Positions 16,638 through 24,185 of a DNA stretch of 40,543 nucleotides are shown here, one piece after another. The translations under genes were made by a program, and so were the position numbers. The first letter of the stretch is position 1. Each line of letters opens with the position of its first letter. Location: the NCBI GenBank assembly GCA_019561615.1, contig JAHEQA010000037.1, positions 1 to 40,543 on the forward strand, written 5' to 3'. Source of the DNA: Methanothermococcus sp. SCGC AD-155-E23 (GTDB lineage: Archaea > AGJL01 > Methanococci > Methanococcales > Methanococcaceae). A model generated the notes under the pieces. That model had not been told where the DNA came from. It saw only the letters and a program-made list of their open reading frames with translations, and did not search any database.

Positions 16638-17432
16638 TTAGTGAAGATATCCCTTTATAATATGCCTTACCCTCTTACCTACCTCTATCCTATCTCTCTC
16701 AAGGGTTAACCCTAAATTAACAACCTCCTTTTCAATTATCTCCCTTCTCTCCCTGGGTTTGTGGGGTAACATCAATCCTATAATTCCCCCTTCTCTTAAA
16801 TACTTTATACCCTCCCTGAGAATTCTCAGGGAGAACTCCTCCCCGTACTTTCCCCCACCGATTAACTCCACCTCCCTGGCGTAGGCACCTCCAAAACTCC
16901 TCTTAGAAGGTACTGAATGTGTAGAGTAAAAGGGAGGATAGGATAAAATTATATCGAACTTTTTACCCTCAATTTCAGGTATACCCTCAATTATCTTACC
17001 CCTGGAATCAACTATCTCCACCTTTTCCTCTAAGTTGTTTCTCCTAAGGTTATTCCTGGCTAACTCTATATACTCCTTTACAACTTCGGTGGCGTAGACC
17101 TTACATCTGTAGTACTTTGCAACCATGATGGCCAGTATACCTGAGCCTGTCCCAATCTCCAGTACCTCTTTTACATCCCTTCTATTTTTCTCCCTAAAAC
17201 TCTCACATAGGTTTTTTATAAAGAGATAGCGACTTACAGGTGTAGGTATTAAGGCATCCCTGTGAAAATCCATATCTATCTTGAATACATGTTTAAGTAC
17301 AGTTTTGTTGTAGAGGTGGAGGGCGTCCTTATCTCTAAAGTCTATTCTCATCTTTCCATCTTTGTAGTAGGTATATTTTTTTAACTCAGGGTTTAACCTT
17401 ACAGCGTCCTCTATTTTTAGACCTAACTTCAT
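16638..17432 (-). CDS. METTL16/RlmF-like N6-adenine RNA methyltransferase
   Basis: 264 residues. The N-terminal LNPELKKYTYYKDGKMRIDFRD-type region and HRDALIPTPVSRYLF (about 57-71), then the SAM-binding motif VLEIGTGSGILAIMV (about 89-103), match the family of E. coli RlmF (23S rRNA m6A) and METTL16. The catalytic motif, NPPF in those enzymes, reads SYPPFY here (about 164-169). Other N6-adenine methyltransferases use D/N/S-PP-Y/F, so activity is still plausible. The substrate RNA cannot be deduced. ATG 17432 has a GTGGGAT site. The gene is followed by the aCPSF2-like ribonuclease and is divergent from mre11 with a 67-bp gap. Confidence 0.75.
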   Translation of the reverse strand: MKLGLKIEDAVRLNPELKKYTYYKDGKMRIDFRDKDALHLYNKTVLKHVFKIDMDFHRDALIPTPVSRYLFIKNLCESFREKNRRDVKEVLEIGTGSGILAIMVAKYYRCKVYATEVVKEYIELARNNLRRNNLEEKVEIVDSRGKIIEGIPEIEGKKFDIILSYPPFYSTHSVPSKRSFGGAYAREVELIGGGKYGEEFSLRILREGIKYLREGGIIGLMLPHKPRERREIIEKEVVNLGLTLERDRIEVGKRVRHIIKGYLH

Positions 17433-17499
17433 AAGGATCCCACAAAACTGTTAAATACACTGTCCTTATCATTACTTTAAAAATTAACAGGTGATTAAC

Positions 17500-18606
17500 T
17501 TGCAATTTGTACACATTGCAGATAACCACCTTGGATATAGGCAGTACAACCTAGACGAGAGGGAGAGGGATATTTACAGGGCATTTGAGGAGTGTATAGA
17601 GAAGATAATAGAGATAAAGCCAGACTTTGTTGTGCACAGTGGGGATCTCTTTGAACATTCAGAACCTTCAGTTAACGCCTTGTATACGGCGATGGAGGGC
17701 TTCAAGAGGTTGAAGGATCATGGAATACAGATCTACATGATACATGGAAACCATGACAAACCTAAGAGGGATTTTAAGAAATCCCCCTTCACAGTACTTA
17801 AAAGTGTTCTAGGTGACTACTTCAGGACCTTCACTAAAAAGAAGTATCATATATTTGAGAAGGGAGGTAAGGAGGTTTTTATAGGAGGTAACGACTTCAC
17901 CTCAAGGAGTAATGTGGATACCCTTCATAAGACCTACAGAATGATAGAGGCGGTCTCAAAGGACTACAGGGATAGGATACTACTATTCCATCAGAGTATA
18001 TACTCCTACTCAAACCTTCCAACCTACGAGATACAGTTGGAGGACCTTCCCAAGGGATTTAAATATTACGCGGGAGGGCATATACACCAGAGGATACTGA
18101 AAAGGGTGGGGGAGGGATATATCGCCTACAGTGGTTCTACAGAGATATACACCTATGACGAATACGAAGACTACGAGAAAAATGGGAAGGGATTCTATCT
18201 AGTGGATATCAGTGGGGAGGGCTGTGATGTAGAGAAGATAGATATTAGGTGTAGGGACTTTGTAGTGGAGAAGGCCATAACAGATGAGGAGTCCTTTAAG
18301 AGATTCCTTGAGAAGTTAGATTCCAAAAAAGAACCTGTGGTTATCTGCTCCGTCCTAAGGGAGTTGGCTGAAAAGTTGGAGAGGGTGTTGAAAAGTAAGA
18401 AGACCCTTTACAACAGGATAAATTATCTAGATAAAGTTAGTGAGGAGGAGATACTGGAGATATCCCATATGGATGTTGAAGAGGTGTTTAAGGAGTTCCT
18501 GAGGAAGAGGAATTACGATGTAGATTTTGTATACGGTATATACAGGGAGGTACTAAAGGGAGGAGATCTATATAAATACTTAGAGGATTACCTTAGAAAC
18601 TTTTAG
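17500..18606 (+). CDS. mre11: Mre11 DNA double-strand break nuclease
   Basis: 368 residues from TTG 17500, chosen because AGGTG lies 6 nt upstream and the protein then begins MQFVHIADNHLG, like M. jannaschii Mre11. The GTG at 17491 is part of the ribosome binding site. All phosphoesterase motifs are present: ADNHLG (7-12), HSGDLFEHSEP (about 48-58), GNHDKP, FHQS and GGHIHQ. The C-terminal third is the Rad50-binding and capping region. Mre11 normally works with Rad50 in DNA end processing; no rad50 gene is adjacent here, as the next gene is the opposing RNase Z gene, which overlaps the 3' end by 27 bp. Confidence 0.95.
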   Translation: MQFVHIADNHLGYRQYNLDERERDIYRAFEECIEKIIEIKPDFVVHSGDLFEHSEPSVNALYTAMEGFKRLKDHGIQIYMIHGNHDKPKRDFKKSPFTVLKSVLGDYFRTFTKKKYHIFEKGGKEVFIGGNDFTSRSNVDTLHKTYRMIEAVSKDYRDRILLFHQSIYSYSNLPTYEIQLEDLPKGFKYYAGGHIHQRILKRVGEGYIAYSGSTEIYTYDEYEDYEKNGKGFYLVDISGEGCDVEKIDIRCRDFVVEKAITDEESFKRFLEKLDSKKEPVVICSVLRELAEKLERVLKSKKTLYNRINYLDKVSEEEILEISHMDVEEVFKEFLRKRNYDVDFVYGIYREVLKGGDLYKYLEDYLRNF

Positions 18607-19572
18607 GTGGTAGGCGACATTTACTCCAAGGCTTCCTACCTCTTTTGGGATCAACGGATACTCCATAAGATCCTCTGCCACTATAACATCTAGGTTCTTC
18701 TCCTCTTTAAGTGTTTCAACCTCCTTTAGGTAGATATCCATATCCTCGTCATACCTTGCAGAGAGGTGGGTTAGTATAAGTTTCTCCACCTTGGCAATGC
18801 ATCCAATGTTTATGGCATCCTCTACTGTGGAGTGCATGGTTTCCAGGGCATGATCCTTCTTAGTACTGTCGAAGGTAGCCTCGTGGATAAGTATTCTACA
18901 GTCTAGAGATCTTATGAACTCCCCGAAGCCCTTGACTGGTAGGGTATCTCCACTGTAAGCCATAGATACGCCTCTCTTTGGGGGGAGGAGGACATCCTCA
19001 GGATATACCTTTTTCCCATCTTTAGATATGACAGGATAGCCCTCTTTCAACCTCCTTAGGTCTGGTCCCATCTTCACCCCTAACTCCATAGCCCTCTTTA
19101 TATCCAACTGTGGCTTTTTCTTCTCCTTGAATATGTAGCCCAGGGTAGGTACTGAGTGTTTCATAGGATAGGAGTACACCTGATACTTCTCCCCATCTAA
19201 GATACACTGAGGGCTGTCAACAGGGATCTCGTGTATATGTATTTCAAAGGTTGTACGGAAGCCTAACCTCATCATACTCCTTATTACATCCTCGGTTTCA
19301 GGGGGGCCGTAGATGTGGATAGGGGTAGTCCTCTTGTTTAGCCCCATAGACTGTAGAAGACCTGAGATACCAAATATATGATCTCCGTGAAGGTGGGAGA
19401 TAAATATATACTTTATCTTCATGGGGGAGATATCTGTATGGACCATCTGCCTCTGGGTACCCTCTCCACAGTCAAAGAGGAGTACATCCCCGTTATACTT
19501 AAGTGCTACAGAGGGCTGATTTCTCTTCTTAGTAGGTATGGAAGAACCTGTTCCTAGGAACACTATTTTCAT
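18580..19572 (-). CDS. rnz: Ribonuclease Z (tRNA 3' endonuclease)
   Basis: 330 residues, a short-form RNase Z. It begins MKIVFLGTGSSIPT and has the metal motif SHLHGDHIFG (His 60, His 62, Asp 64, His 65), plus AYSGDT, HEATF and LTHLSARY. It cleaves the 3' trailer from tRNA precursors. The ATG has an ideal ribosome binding site (GGAGGT). It follows the TrmB-like regulator gene by 10 bp, so the two are probably co-transcribed. The C-terminal 9 codons are encoded antisense to mre11. Confidence 0.93.
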   Translation of the reverse strand: MKIVFLGTGSSIPTKKRNQPSVALKYNGDVLLFDCGEGTQRQMVHTDISPMKIKYIFISHLHGDHIFGISGLLQSMGLNKRTTPIHIYGPPETEDVIRSMMRLGFRTTFEIHIHEIPVDSPQCILDGEKYQVYSYPMKHSVPTLGYIFKEKKKPQLDIKRAMELGVKMGPDLRRLKEGYPVISKDGKKVYPEDVLLPPKRGVSMAYSGDTLPVKGFGEFIRSLDCRILIHEATFDSTKKDHALETMHSTVEDAINIGCIAKVEKLILTHLSARYDEDMDIYLKEVETLKEEKNLDVIVAEDLMEYPLIPKEVGSLGVNVAYHLKVSKVIL

Positions 19573-19582
19573 AGTACCTCCT

Positions 19583-19981
19583 TCACTTCTTATTTTTAAT
19601 ATACTCCTCTATATACTTCTCCAACTCTCCACTGTCCATGGCCTCTATCCACCTTTTAACCTCATTACGCCACTCCTCTATAATCTCCAATATTTTAGAC
19701 CTTACCTCACTGAAGGGAATTGCCTCGTACCTGTAAAAGTACCCCCCCTTTCTAAGATTTACCTGCTTTCTCCTTACAAGACCTGCCTTTATTAAATTCT
19801 GCATAGACCTCTGGATTGTACTCCTGTCTCTATTTAACATCCTTGCAACAGTACTTACCCTCGAGGGCCCATTCTTCAACAGGGTGAGATATACTGCAAC
19901 ATCCAAAGGTTTTATACCAAATACACAGCACATTATATTTTCCAAGGTTAAGGTAGGTGATTTAGAGATAGATCTACTCAT
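19583..19981 (-). CDS. TrmB-like winged-helix transcription regulator
   Basis: 132 residues. The core fits a winged helix-turn-helix: LDVAVYLTLLKNGPSRVSTV (about 26-45), the recognition helix RDRSTIQRSMQNLIKAGLV (about 51-69), then a wing with RRKQVNLRKGGYFYRYEAIP. A C-terminal amphipathic helix (about 88-130) probably forms the dimer. There is no sugar- or ligand-binding domain, so it is shorter than true TrmB proteins. Cys18 and Cys19 (MCCVFG) are a possible redox or metal site, which is a guess. GGTG lies 5 nt before the ATG. It precedes rnz by 10 bp and is divergent from gatB over a 168-bp gap containing two AGTACTT sites that could be its operators. Confidence 0.78.
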   Translation of the reverse strand: MSRSISKSPTLTLENIMCCVFGIKPLDVAVYLTLLKNGPSRVSTVARMLNRDRSTIQRSMQNLIKAGLVRRKQVNLRKGGYFYRYEAIPFSEVRSKILEIIEEWRNEVKRWIEAMDSGELEKYIEEYIKNKK

Positions 19982-20149
19982 TAAATCACCGGTAGTACTT
20001 TTTGAACTTATACTATAAATACATTAAGTATCTACTTTTTTTCACAAAATGAGAACAACTACTCCTTTCCAAGTACTTAGAATTTTTAGGTATAATAATT
20101 TTTATAGTAAGGGATTTTTTAAGTAAAGTGAAAAAGAGAGGTGGTTCTC
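19982..20149. promoter_or_regulatory. Divergent promoter region between the TrmB-like regulator and gatB
   Basis: The largest gene-free gap in the window. A minus-strand TATA-like TTTATAG (20019-20013) serves the regulator; a plus-strand TTTTTATAG (20099-20107) serves gatB. AGTACTT occurs at 19994-20000, where the regulator transcript should start, and again at 20072-20078 as part of AAGTACTT, about 20 bp upstream of the gatB TATA box. No RNA gene is visible here. Confidence 0.5.
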
Positions 20150-21565
20150 ATGGACAGTGAGGCTACTATGAAGTGTGGTCTGGAGATACATGTCCAGGTG
20201 GAGACTAGGTCCAAACTCTTCTGTAGATGTCCCACCAACTACAGTGAGGTACCTCCAAATACCAACATATGTCCAGTATGTATTGGACTCCCTGGGGCAA
20301 GACCTATGCCTCCAAATAAAAAGGCCATAGATGTTGCCATCATGGTAGCCAAGATGCTAAACTGTGAGATAGTAGTTAACAGGGATATCTACTTTCAGAG
20401 GAAGCACTACGACTACCCAGATCTACCAAGTGGTTACCAGAGAACAAGTGTTCCCATAGGTGTAGATGGAAAATTCCTCGATGTGGGGATAGCAGAGGTG
20501 CATCTGGAGGAGGATCCTGGACAGTACAAACCTGACCTAGGTCTAGTGGACTTCAACAGAAGTGGTATCCCCCTTATAGAGATCGTGACAGAGCCTGATA
20601 TAAGATCTCCAGAGGAGGCAAGGGAGTTTCTAAAACAGTTGATGAGGCTCTTTAGATATATTGGGTACCTAAGGGGAGAGGGTACTATGAGGGTAGATGT
20701 GAATATCTCCGTCAACTACAGGGGTATCCAGGGGAACAGGGTTGAGGTTAAGAATATCAACTCTATCAAGGGGGTTTACAAGGTTCTAAAGTACGAGTTC
20801 ATAAGACAGAAGAATATCCTTAAAAGGGGAGGAGAGGTTAAGAGGGAGACCAGGGCATTTATGGAGTCCCAGATGATTACAAGATCTATGAGGGCAAAGG
20901 AAACTGCAGAGGATTACAGGTATATACCAGATCCTGATATCCAGCCTATTGTAATAGACGAGGGGTGGGTTAGAGAGGTAGAGGCCCAGATGCCAGAGAC
21001 ACCCCTTGAGAAGGAGAAGAGGTTTATAAGGGAATATGGGATAAAGGAGGAGGATGCCAAGGTTTTAGTGTCTGATTTAGCCCTTGCCGAAGTCTTTGAG
21101 AAGGTTGTCCAGGATCTAGGTGTAAATGAGAGGAATGTAAACCTTGCAGTGACCTGGATAAGGAACGAGTTAAAGAGGGTTTTAGCCTATAACAAGATTG
21201 ACTTCCTGGAGAGCAACCTAAAACCTGAACATCTAACAGAACTTATAAGGTTGATAACTGATAACACCATAAGTCAGAAGATCGGTAAGAAGGTTATAGA
21301 GATAATGGTGGAGCACAGGGGGAAGAAGTCACCTAGGGAGATTGTTGAGGAGATGGGACTAACTGTAATTACAGAAGATGATATCCTTCTAAAGGCCTGT
21401 GAGGAGGCTATCAAAAACAACCCCAAGGCTGTTAAGGATTACCTAGATGGGAATAAGGTGGCCCTCCACTTCCTTATGGGTCAGGTTATGAAGTTAACAA
21501 GGGGCAGGGCAGAACCTAAGAAGGTTGTTAAAATACTGAAGGAGAAGTTAGACGCTATGACCTAA
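20150..21565 (+). CDS. gatB: Asp-tRNA(Asn)/Glu-tRNA(Gln) amidotransferase subunit B
   Basis: 471 residues. The signature CGLEIHVQVETRSKLFCRCP (cited from residue 9), CPVCIGLPG, RKHYDYPDLPSGYQ and HLEEDPGQ identify GatB, whose cradle domain phosphorylates the misacylated tRNA; the C-terminal helical and YqeY domains (about 320-471) bind the tRNA. In archaea GatCAB mainly makes Asn-tRNA, because GatDE handles Gln. gatA and gatC are not in the window. The start is ATG 20150, with GAGGTGG ending 5 nt upstream; the GTG at 20141 is part of that site. The MFS gene follows after 26 bp. Confidence 0.97.
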   Translation: MDSEATMKCGLEIHVQVETRSKLFCRCPTNYSEVPPNTNICPVCIGLPGARPMPPNKKAIDVAIMVAKMLNCEIVVNRDIYFQRKHYDYPDLPSGYQRTSVPIGVDGKFLDVGIAEVHLEEDPGQYKPDLGLVDFNRSGIPLIEIVTEPDIRSPEEAREFLKQLMRLFRYIGYLRGEGTMRVDVNISVNYRGIQGNRVEVKNINSIKGVYKVLKYEFIRQKNILKRGGEVKRETRAFMESQMITRSMRAKETAEDYRYIPDPDIQPIVIDEGWVREVEAQMPETPLEKEKRFIREYGIKEEDAKVLVSDLALAEVFEKVVQDLGVNERNVNLAVTWIRNELKRVLAYNKIDFLESNLKPEHLTELIRLITDNTISQKIGKKVIEIMVEHRGKKSPREIVEEMGLTVITEDDILLKACEEAIKNNPKAVKDYLDGNKVALHFLMGQVMKLTRGRAEPKKVVKILKEKLDAMT

Positions 21566-21591
21566 CCTCTATTTTTTATCTGGTGAATAAT

Positions 21592-22812
21592 TTGAAGGAG
21601 GATTCTAACCTTAGGGAGACTGTAATTATACTCTGGTTGATATCCTTCATAACCATGCTTGGAATAGGGCTGATAGCACCTCTGATGTCAAAGTACGCCC
21701 AGACACTTGGGGCCTCAAACTTCGAGATTGGAGTTATCTTCGGCTCCTTTGCACTTGCAAGAACCTTTGCACAGATACCTGTAGGATACCTCTCAGATAG
21801 ATACGGTAAGAAGGTATTTCTCCTAATAGGTACCTTCTTCTACGGTTTTTTCACCCTCCTCTACCCCTTTGCAAAATCTGTAATCCATCTCATAGTCCTA
21901 AGGATACTCAACGGTATATCCTCCTCCCTTATAAATCCAGTGGCTGGAGCCTACGTTGCTACCGTGGCACCTAGGGAAAAACTTGGAGAGTATATAGGTT
22001 TATTTAACTCTGCACTACCTCTAGGTTTCTCCCTTGGACCTCTTGTGGGAGGAATGATTGCAAAGTGGTACGGAATAGAGGCACCCTTCTACTTCTGTGG
22101 AGCCTTAAGTTTCCTATCCTTCCTTATATGTCTCTTTAAGCTAAAGAATATTAGGATAAACAGGGATGGAAGTTTTACATACGTCTCAAAGCTTATTGTG
22201 AAAGAGGAGGGAACTACTAAGAGGAAGTTCTTCCCCTTAAAGTTTTTAAGGGACAGGTACTTCCTCTCAGCCTTTATGGTAAACTTGGCCTACTACGTTG
22301 TGAATACTGGCATCATAGCCTATCTAGCTGTATACGTGGGTGACTATATAGGGCTGGACCAGGTTGGTATCCTGATAGCCTCTACAAATTTAACCCTAGG
22401 TATTCTCCAGAGGAAATTTGGGGAGATATACGATAGAACAGGTGGGATTTTCCTCATATATGGAGGGCTCCTTCTAAGTGCCCTTGGACTATACCTACTC
22501 TCCATATCACCTCAATACCTTAAATCCACCCCCCTCCTTCTAAAGATGTTCTCTGCCCTGGAGTTGGTGGGCATAGGTGGAGCCATGTACCTCCCAGTTG
22601 TAAACTCCCTGGCCATGAAGAGGGTGGATATAGAGGAGAAGGGGGCTGCTATGGGTCTATTTACCACAAGTTTAAATATTGGTATGTTCCTAGGTGCTGT
22701 ATTGTTGGGATACCTGGCAGATCTCCTTGGACTCTCCAACATGTACAAGGTATCCTCTCTCATCTTAATCCTTGTAGGTGTATACCTCTACCTCCATATT
22801 AGAGGAGAGTGA
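21592..22812 (+). CDS. Major facilitator superfamily transporter
   Basis: 406 residues with about 12 hydrophobic segments. The MFS motif between helices 2 and 3 is clear: [10 protein letters not shown] (about 61-70). A central charged loop (about 190-215) separates the two halves, and the second half repeats the pattern, with GEIYDRTGG at the matching place. Substrate unknown; the length and lack of long loops resemble drug or small-metabolite exporters. TTG 21592 is chosen because GGTG lies 6 nt upstream; the GTG at 21583 is inside that site. It lies between gatB and pcm, its stop overlapping the pcm ribosome binding region. Confidence 0.85.
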   Translation: MKEDSNLRETVIILWLISFITMLGIGLIAPLMSKYAQTLGASNFEIGVIFGSFALARTFAQIPVGYLSDRYGKKVFLLIGTFFYGFFTLLYPFAKSVIHLIVLRILNGISSSLINPVAGAYVATVAPREKLGEYIGLFNSALPLGFSLGPLVGGMIAKWYGIEAPFYFCGALSFLSFLICLFKLKNIRINRDGSFTYVSKLIVKEEGTTKRKFFPLKFLRDRYFLSAFMVNLAYYVVNTGIIAYLAVYVGDYIGLDQVGILIASTNLTLGILQRKFGEIYDRTGGIFLIYGGLLLSALGLYLLSISPQYLKSTPLLLKMFSALELVGIGGAMYLPVVNSLAMKRVDIEEKGAAMGLFTTSLNIGMFLGAVLLGYLADLLGLSNMYKVSSLILILVGVYLYLHIRGE

Positions 22813-22817
22813 AAGAT

Positions 22818-23468
22818 ATGGGAGTTATAAAGGAGATGATCCCTGTTGTTGAGCGGTTGAAGAGGGAGGGGTATATAAAGAGTGAGAAGGTTATCCAGGC
22901 CCTTTTGAAGGTTCCAAGGGAGGAGTTCCTACCAGAGGGTTTGAAGGAGTACGCCTATGTAGACACCCCCCTAAGTATAGGATACGGCCAGACCATATCA
23001 GCTATACATATGGTAGGTATGATGTGTGAGGCCTTGGATCTAAAGGAGGGGCAGAAGGTTTTAGAGGTAGGTACTGGCTCAGGATACCATGCTGCAGTAG
23101 TGGCGGAGATCGTTGGAAAGGATGGCCTAGTTGTAACTGTAGAGAGAATACCTGAGTTGGCAGAGAGGGCCAGGAAGGTGCTAAAGAAATTAGGCTATGA
23201 CAACGTTATAGTTGTATGTGGAGATGGTACCCTGGGTTATCCACCTCTCGCCCCCTACGACAGGATATACGTCACTGCAGCAGGACCTAAAATACCTAAG
23301 CCACTGATAGAGCAGTTGAAGGATGGGGGAAAGATGGTAATACCTGTAGGTAAGGACCTTCAGGAGTTGATACTCCTGGAAAAGAGAGGAGGTAAGATAT
23401 TTAAAAAGAAGTTATGTGAGGTTGCATTTGTCCCACTTATTGGAGAGGAGGGGTGGAAGGAATATTAA
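22818..23468 (+). CDS. pcm: Protein-L-isoaspartate O-methyltransferase
   Basis: 216 residues. [20 protein letters not shown] (about 35-54), [19 protein letters not shown] and the SAM motif [17 protein letters not shown] (cited in part) are diagnostic. The enzyme methylates isoaspartyl residues to start repair of aged proteins, which matters at high temperature. ATG 22818 is chosen over GTG 22809 because GAGTG ends 6 nt before it, the spacing seen across the window. It overlaps or abuts the MFS gene upstream; 39 bp separate it from the thioredoxin gene. Confidence 0.95.
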   Translation: MGVIKEMIPVVERLKREGYIKSEKVIQALLKVPREEFLPEGLKEYAYVDTPLSIGYGQTISAIHMVGMMCEALDLKEGQKVLEVGTGSGYHAAVVAEIVGKDGLVVTVERIPELAERARKVLKKLGYDNVIVVCGDGTLGYPPLAPYDRIYVTAAGPKIPKPLIEQLKDGGKMVIPVGKDLQELILLEKRGGKIFKKKLCEVAFVPLIGEEGWKEY

Positions 23469-23507
23469 ATATAAAGGAGAGATATAATACTTTTAAAAGG
23501 TGGTAGA

Positions 23508-23753
23508 ATGATAATCAGGGTACTGGGAACAGGATGCCCAAAGTGTAAAAAGACCTATGAGAATGTTAAGAAGGCTGTAGAGGAGCTAGGTATAGATGCA
23601 GAGATCCAGAAGGTGGAGGATATAGATGAGATATCCCAGTGGGTGATGCTCACCCCAGGGGTAGTCTTTGACGATGTAGTGGTATTTGAAGGCAAGATAC
23701 CCACTGTAGAGGAGATAAAGAGGGAGTTAATGGATTACTTAAAAGGTAATTAA
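23508..23753 (+). CDS. Small thioredoxin-like redox-active disulfide protein
   Basis: 81 residues with a CPKC active site (Cys 10 and 13, in VLGTGCPKCKKT) and the cis-Pro of the thioredoxin fold in LTPGVVFDD (about 48-56). It matches the redox-active disulfide protein 2 family (TIGR00412), small archaeal thioredoxins that reduce disulfides in target enzymes. GGTG lies 5 nt before the ATG. The upstream gap (23469-23507) has an AT-rich promoter-like stretch. The CGGC-domain gene starts 9 bp after its stop and the Tes-like gene follows, so it could be a redox partner of one of them. Confidence 0.9.
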   Translation: MIIRVLGTGCPKCKKTYENVKKAVEELGIDAEIQKVEDIDEISQWVMLTPGVVFDDVVVFEGKIPTVEEIKRELMDYLKGN

Positions 23754-23762
23754 GGTGATAAG

Positions 23763-24152
23763 ATGAAGGTAGGGATAATAGCCTGTGAAAAGATGGTTAA
23801 AATGGGATGTCCAGGGAAGGAGGCATGTGTATCCTGCTTTAAGGCGATAAATGAAAAAAGTGGAGCCTTTGAGAGGTACAAGGATGTGGAGTTAGTGGCA
23901 TTTACAAACTGTGGAGGCTGCCCAGGTAAGAGGTTCCCCTCTAGAATAAAAATGCTTAAAAAAGTCTGTAATGTTGAGGCTATCCATATAGCAAACTGTA
24001 CTTTTTTAGAGCCAAAGTGTCCATACATAGACTTTGAGAGCATCTGTGAGAAATTGATGAGGGAGTTAGGTATCCCTATAGTCTTTGGTACCCACACATT
24101 GATAAAAAAGGATGTCCTAGTATGTAGCTGTGACGAGAATAAGGAGAATTAA
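23763..24152 (+). CDS. CGGC-domain protein (putative metal- or cluster-binding)
   Basis: 129 residues. The CGGC motif (TNCGGCPGKRFPSRI, Cys about 50 and 53) names the family (PF08821). Other cysteines are ordered: CEKMVKMGCPGKEACVSCF (Cys 8, 16, 22, 25), ANCTFLEPKCPY and a final CSC. The number and spacing suggest binding of metal or an Fe-S cluster; no function is established. GGTG is 5 nt before the ATG. It lies directly between the thioredoxin gene and the Tes-like radical SAM gene, pointing to a shared redox role. Confidence 0.82.
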   Translation: MKVGIIACEKMVKMGCPGKEACVSCFKAINEKSGAFERYKDVELVAFTNCGGCPGKRFPSRIKMLKKVCNVEAIHIANCTFLEPKCPYIDFESICEKLMRELGIPIVFGTHTLIKKDVLVCSCDENKEN

Positions 24153-24154
24153 AT

Positions 24155-24173
24155 CTATTTTTATTATTTTTTA
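24155..24173 (+). terminator. Possible weak T-rich terminator between the CGGC and Tes-like genes
   Basis: T5 and T6 runs separated by a short TATTA stretch follow the CGGC-protein stop. They may cause partial termination, or serve as the AT-rich part of a promoter for the Tes-like gene, whose ribosome binding site AAGGGGAG follows at once. The tract is short, so read-through is likely. Confidence 0.35.
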
Positions 24174-24185
24174 AGGGGAGATAGA

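Noticed and set aside
17448-17490. Inverted repeat CTGTTAA / TTAACAG between the methyltransferase and mre11
   Set aside because: Arms of only 7 bp with a 29-bp spacer in AT-rich DNA, and one arm abuts the mre11 ribosome binding site; too weak to call an operator.
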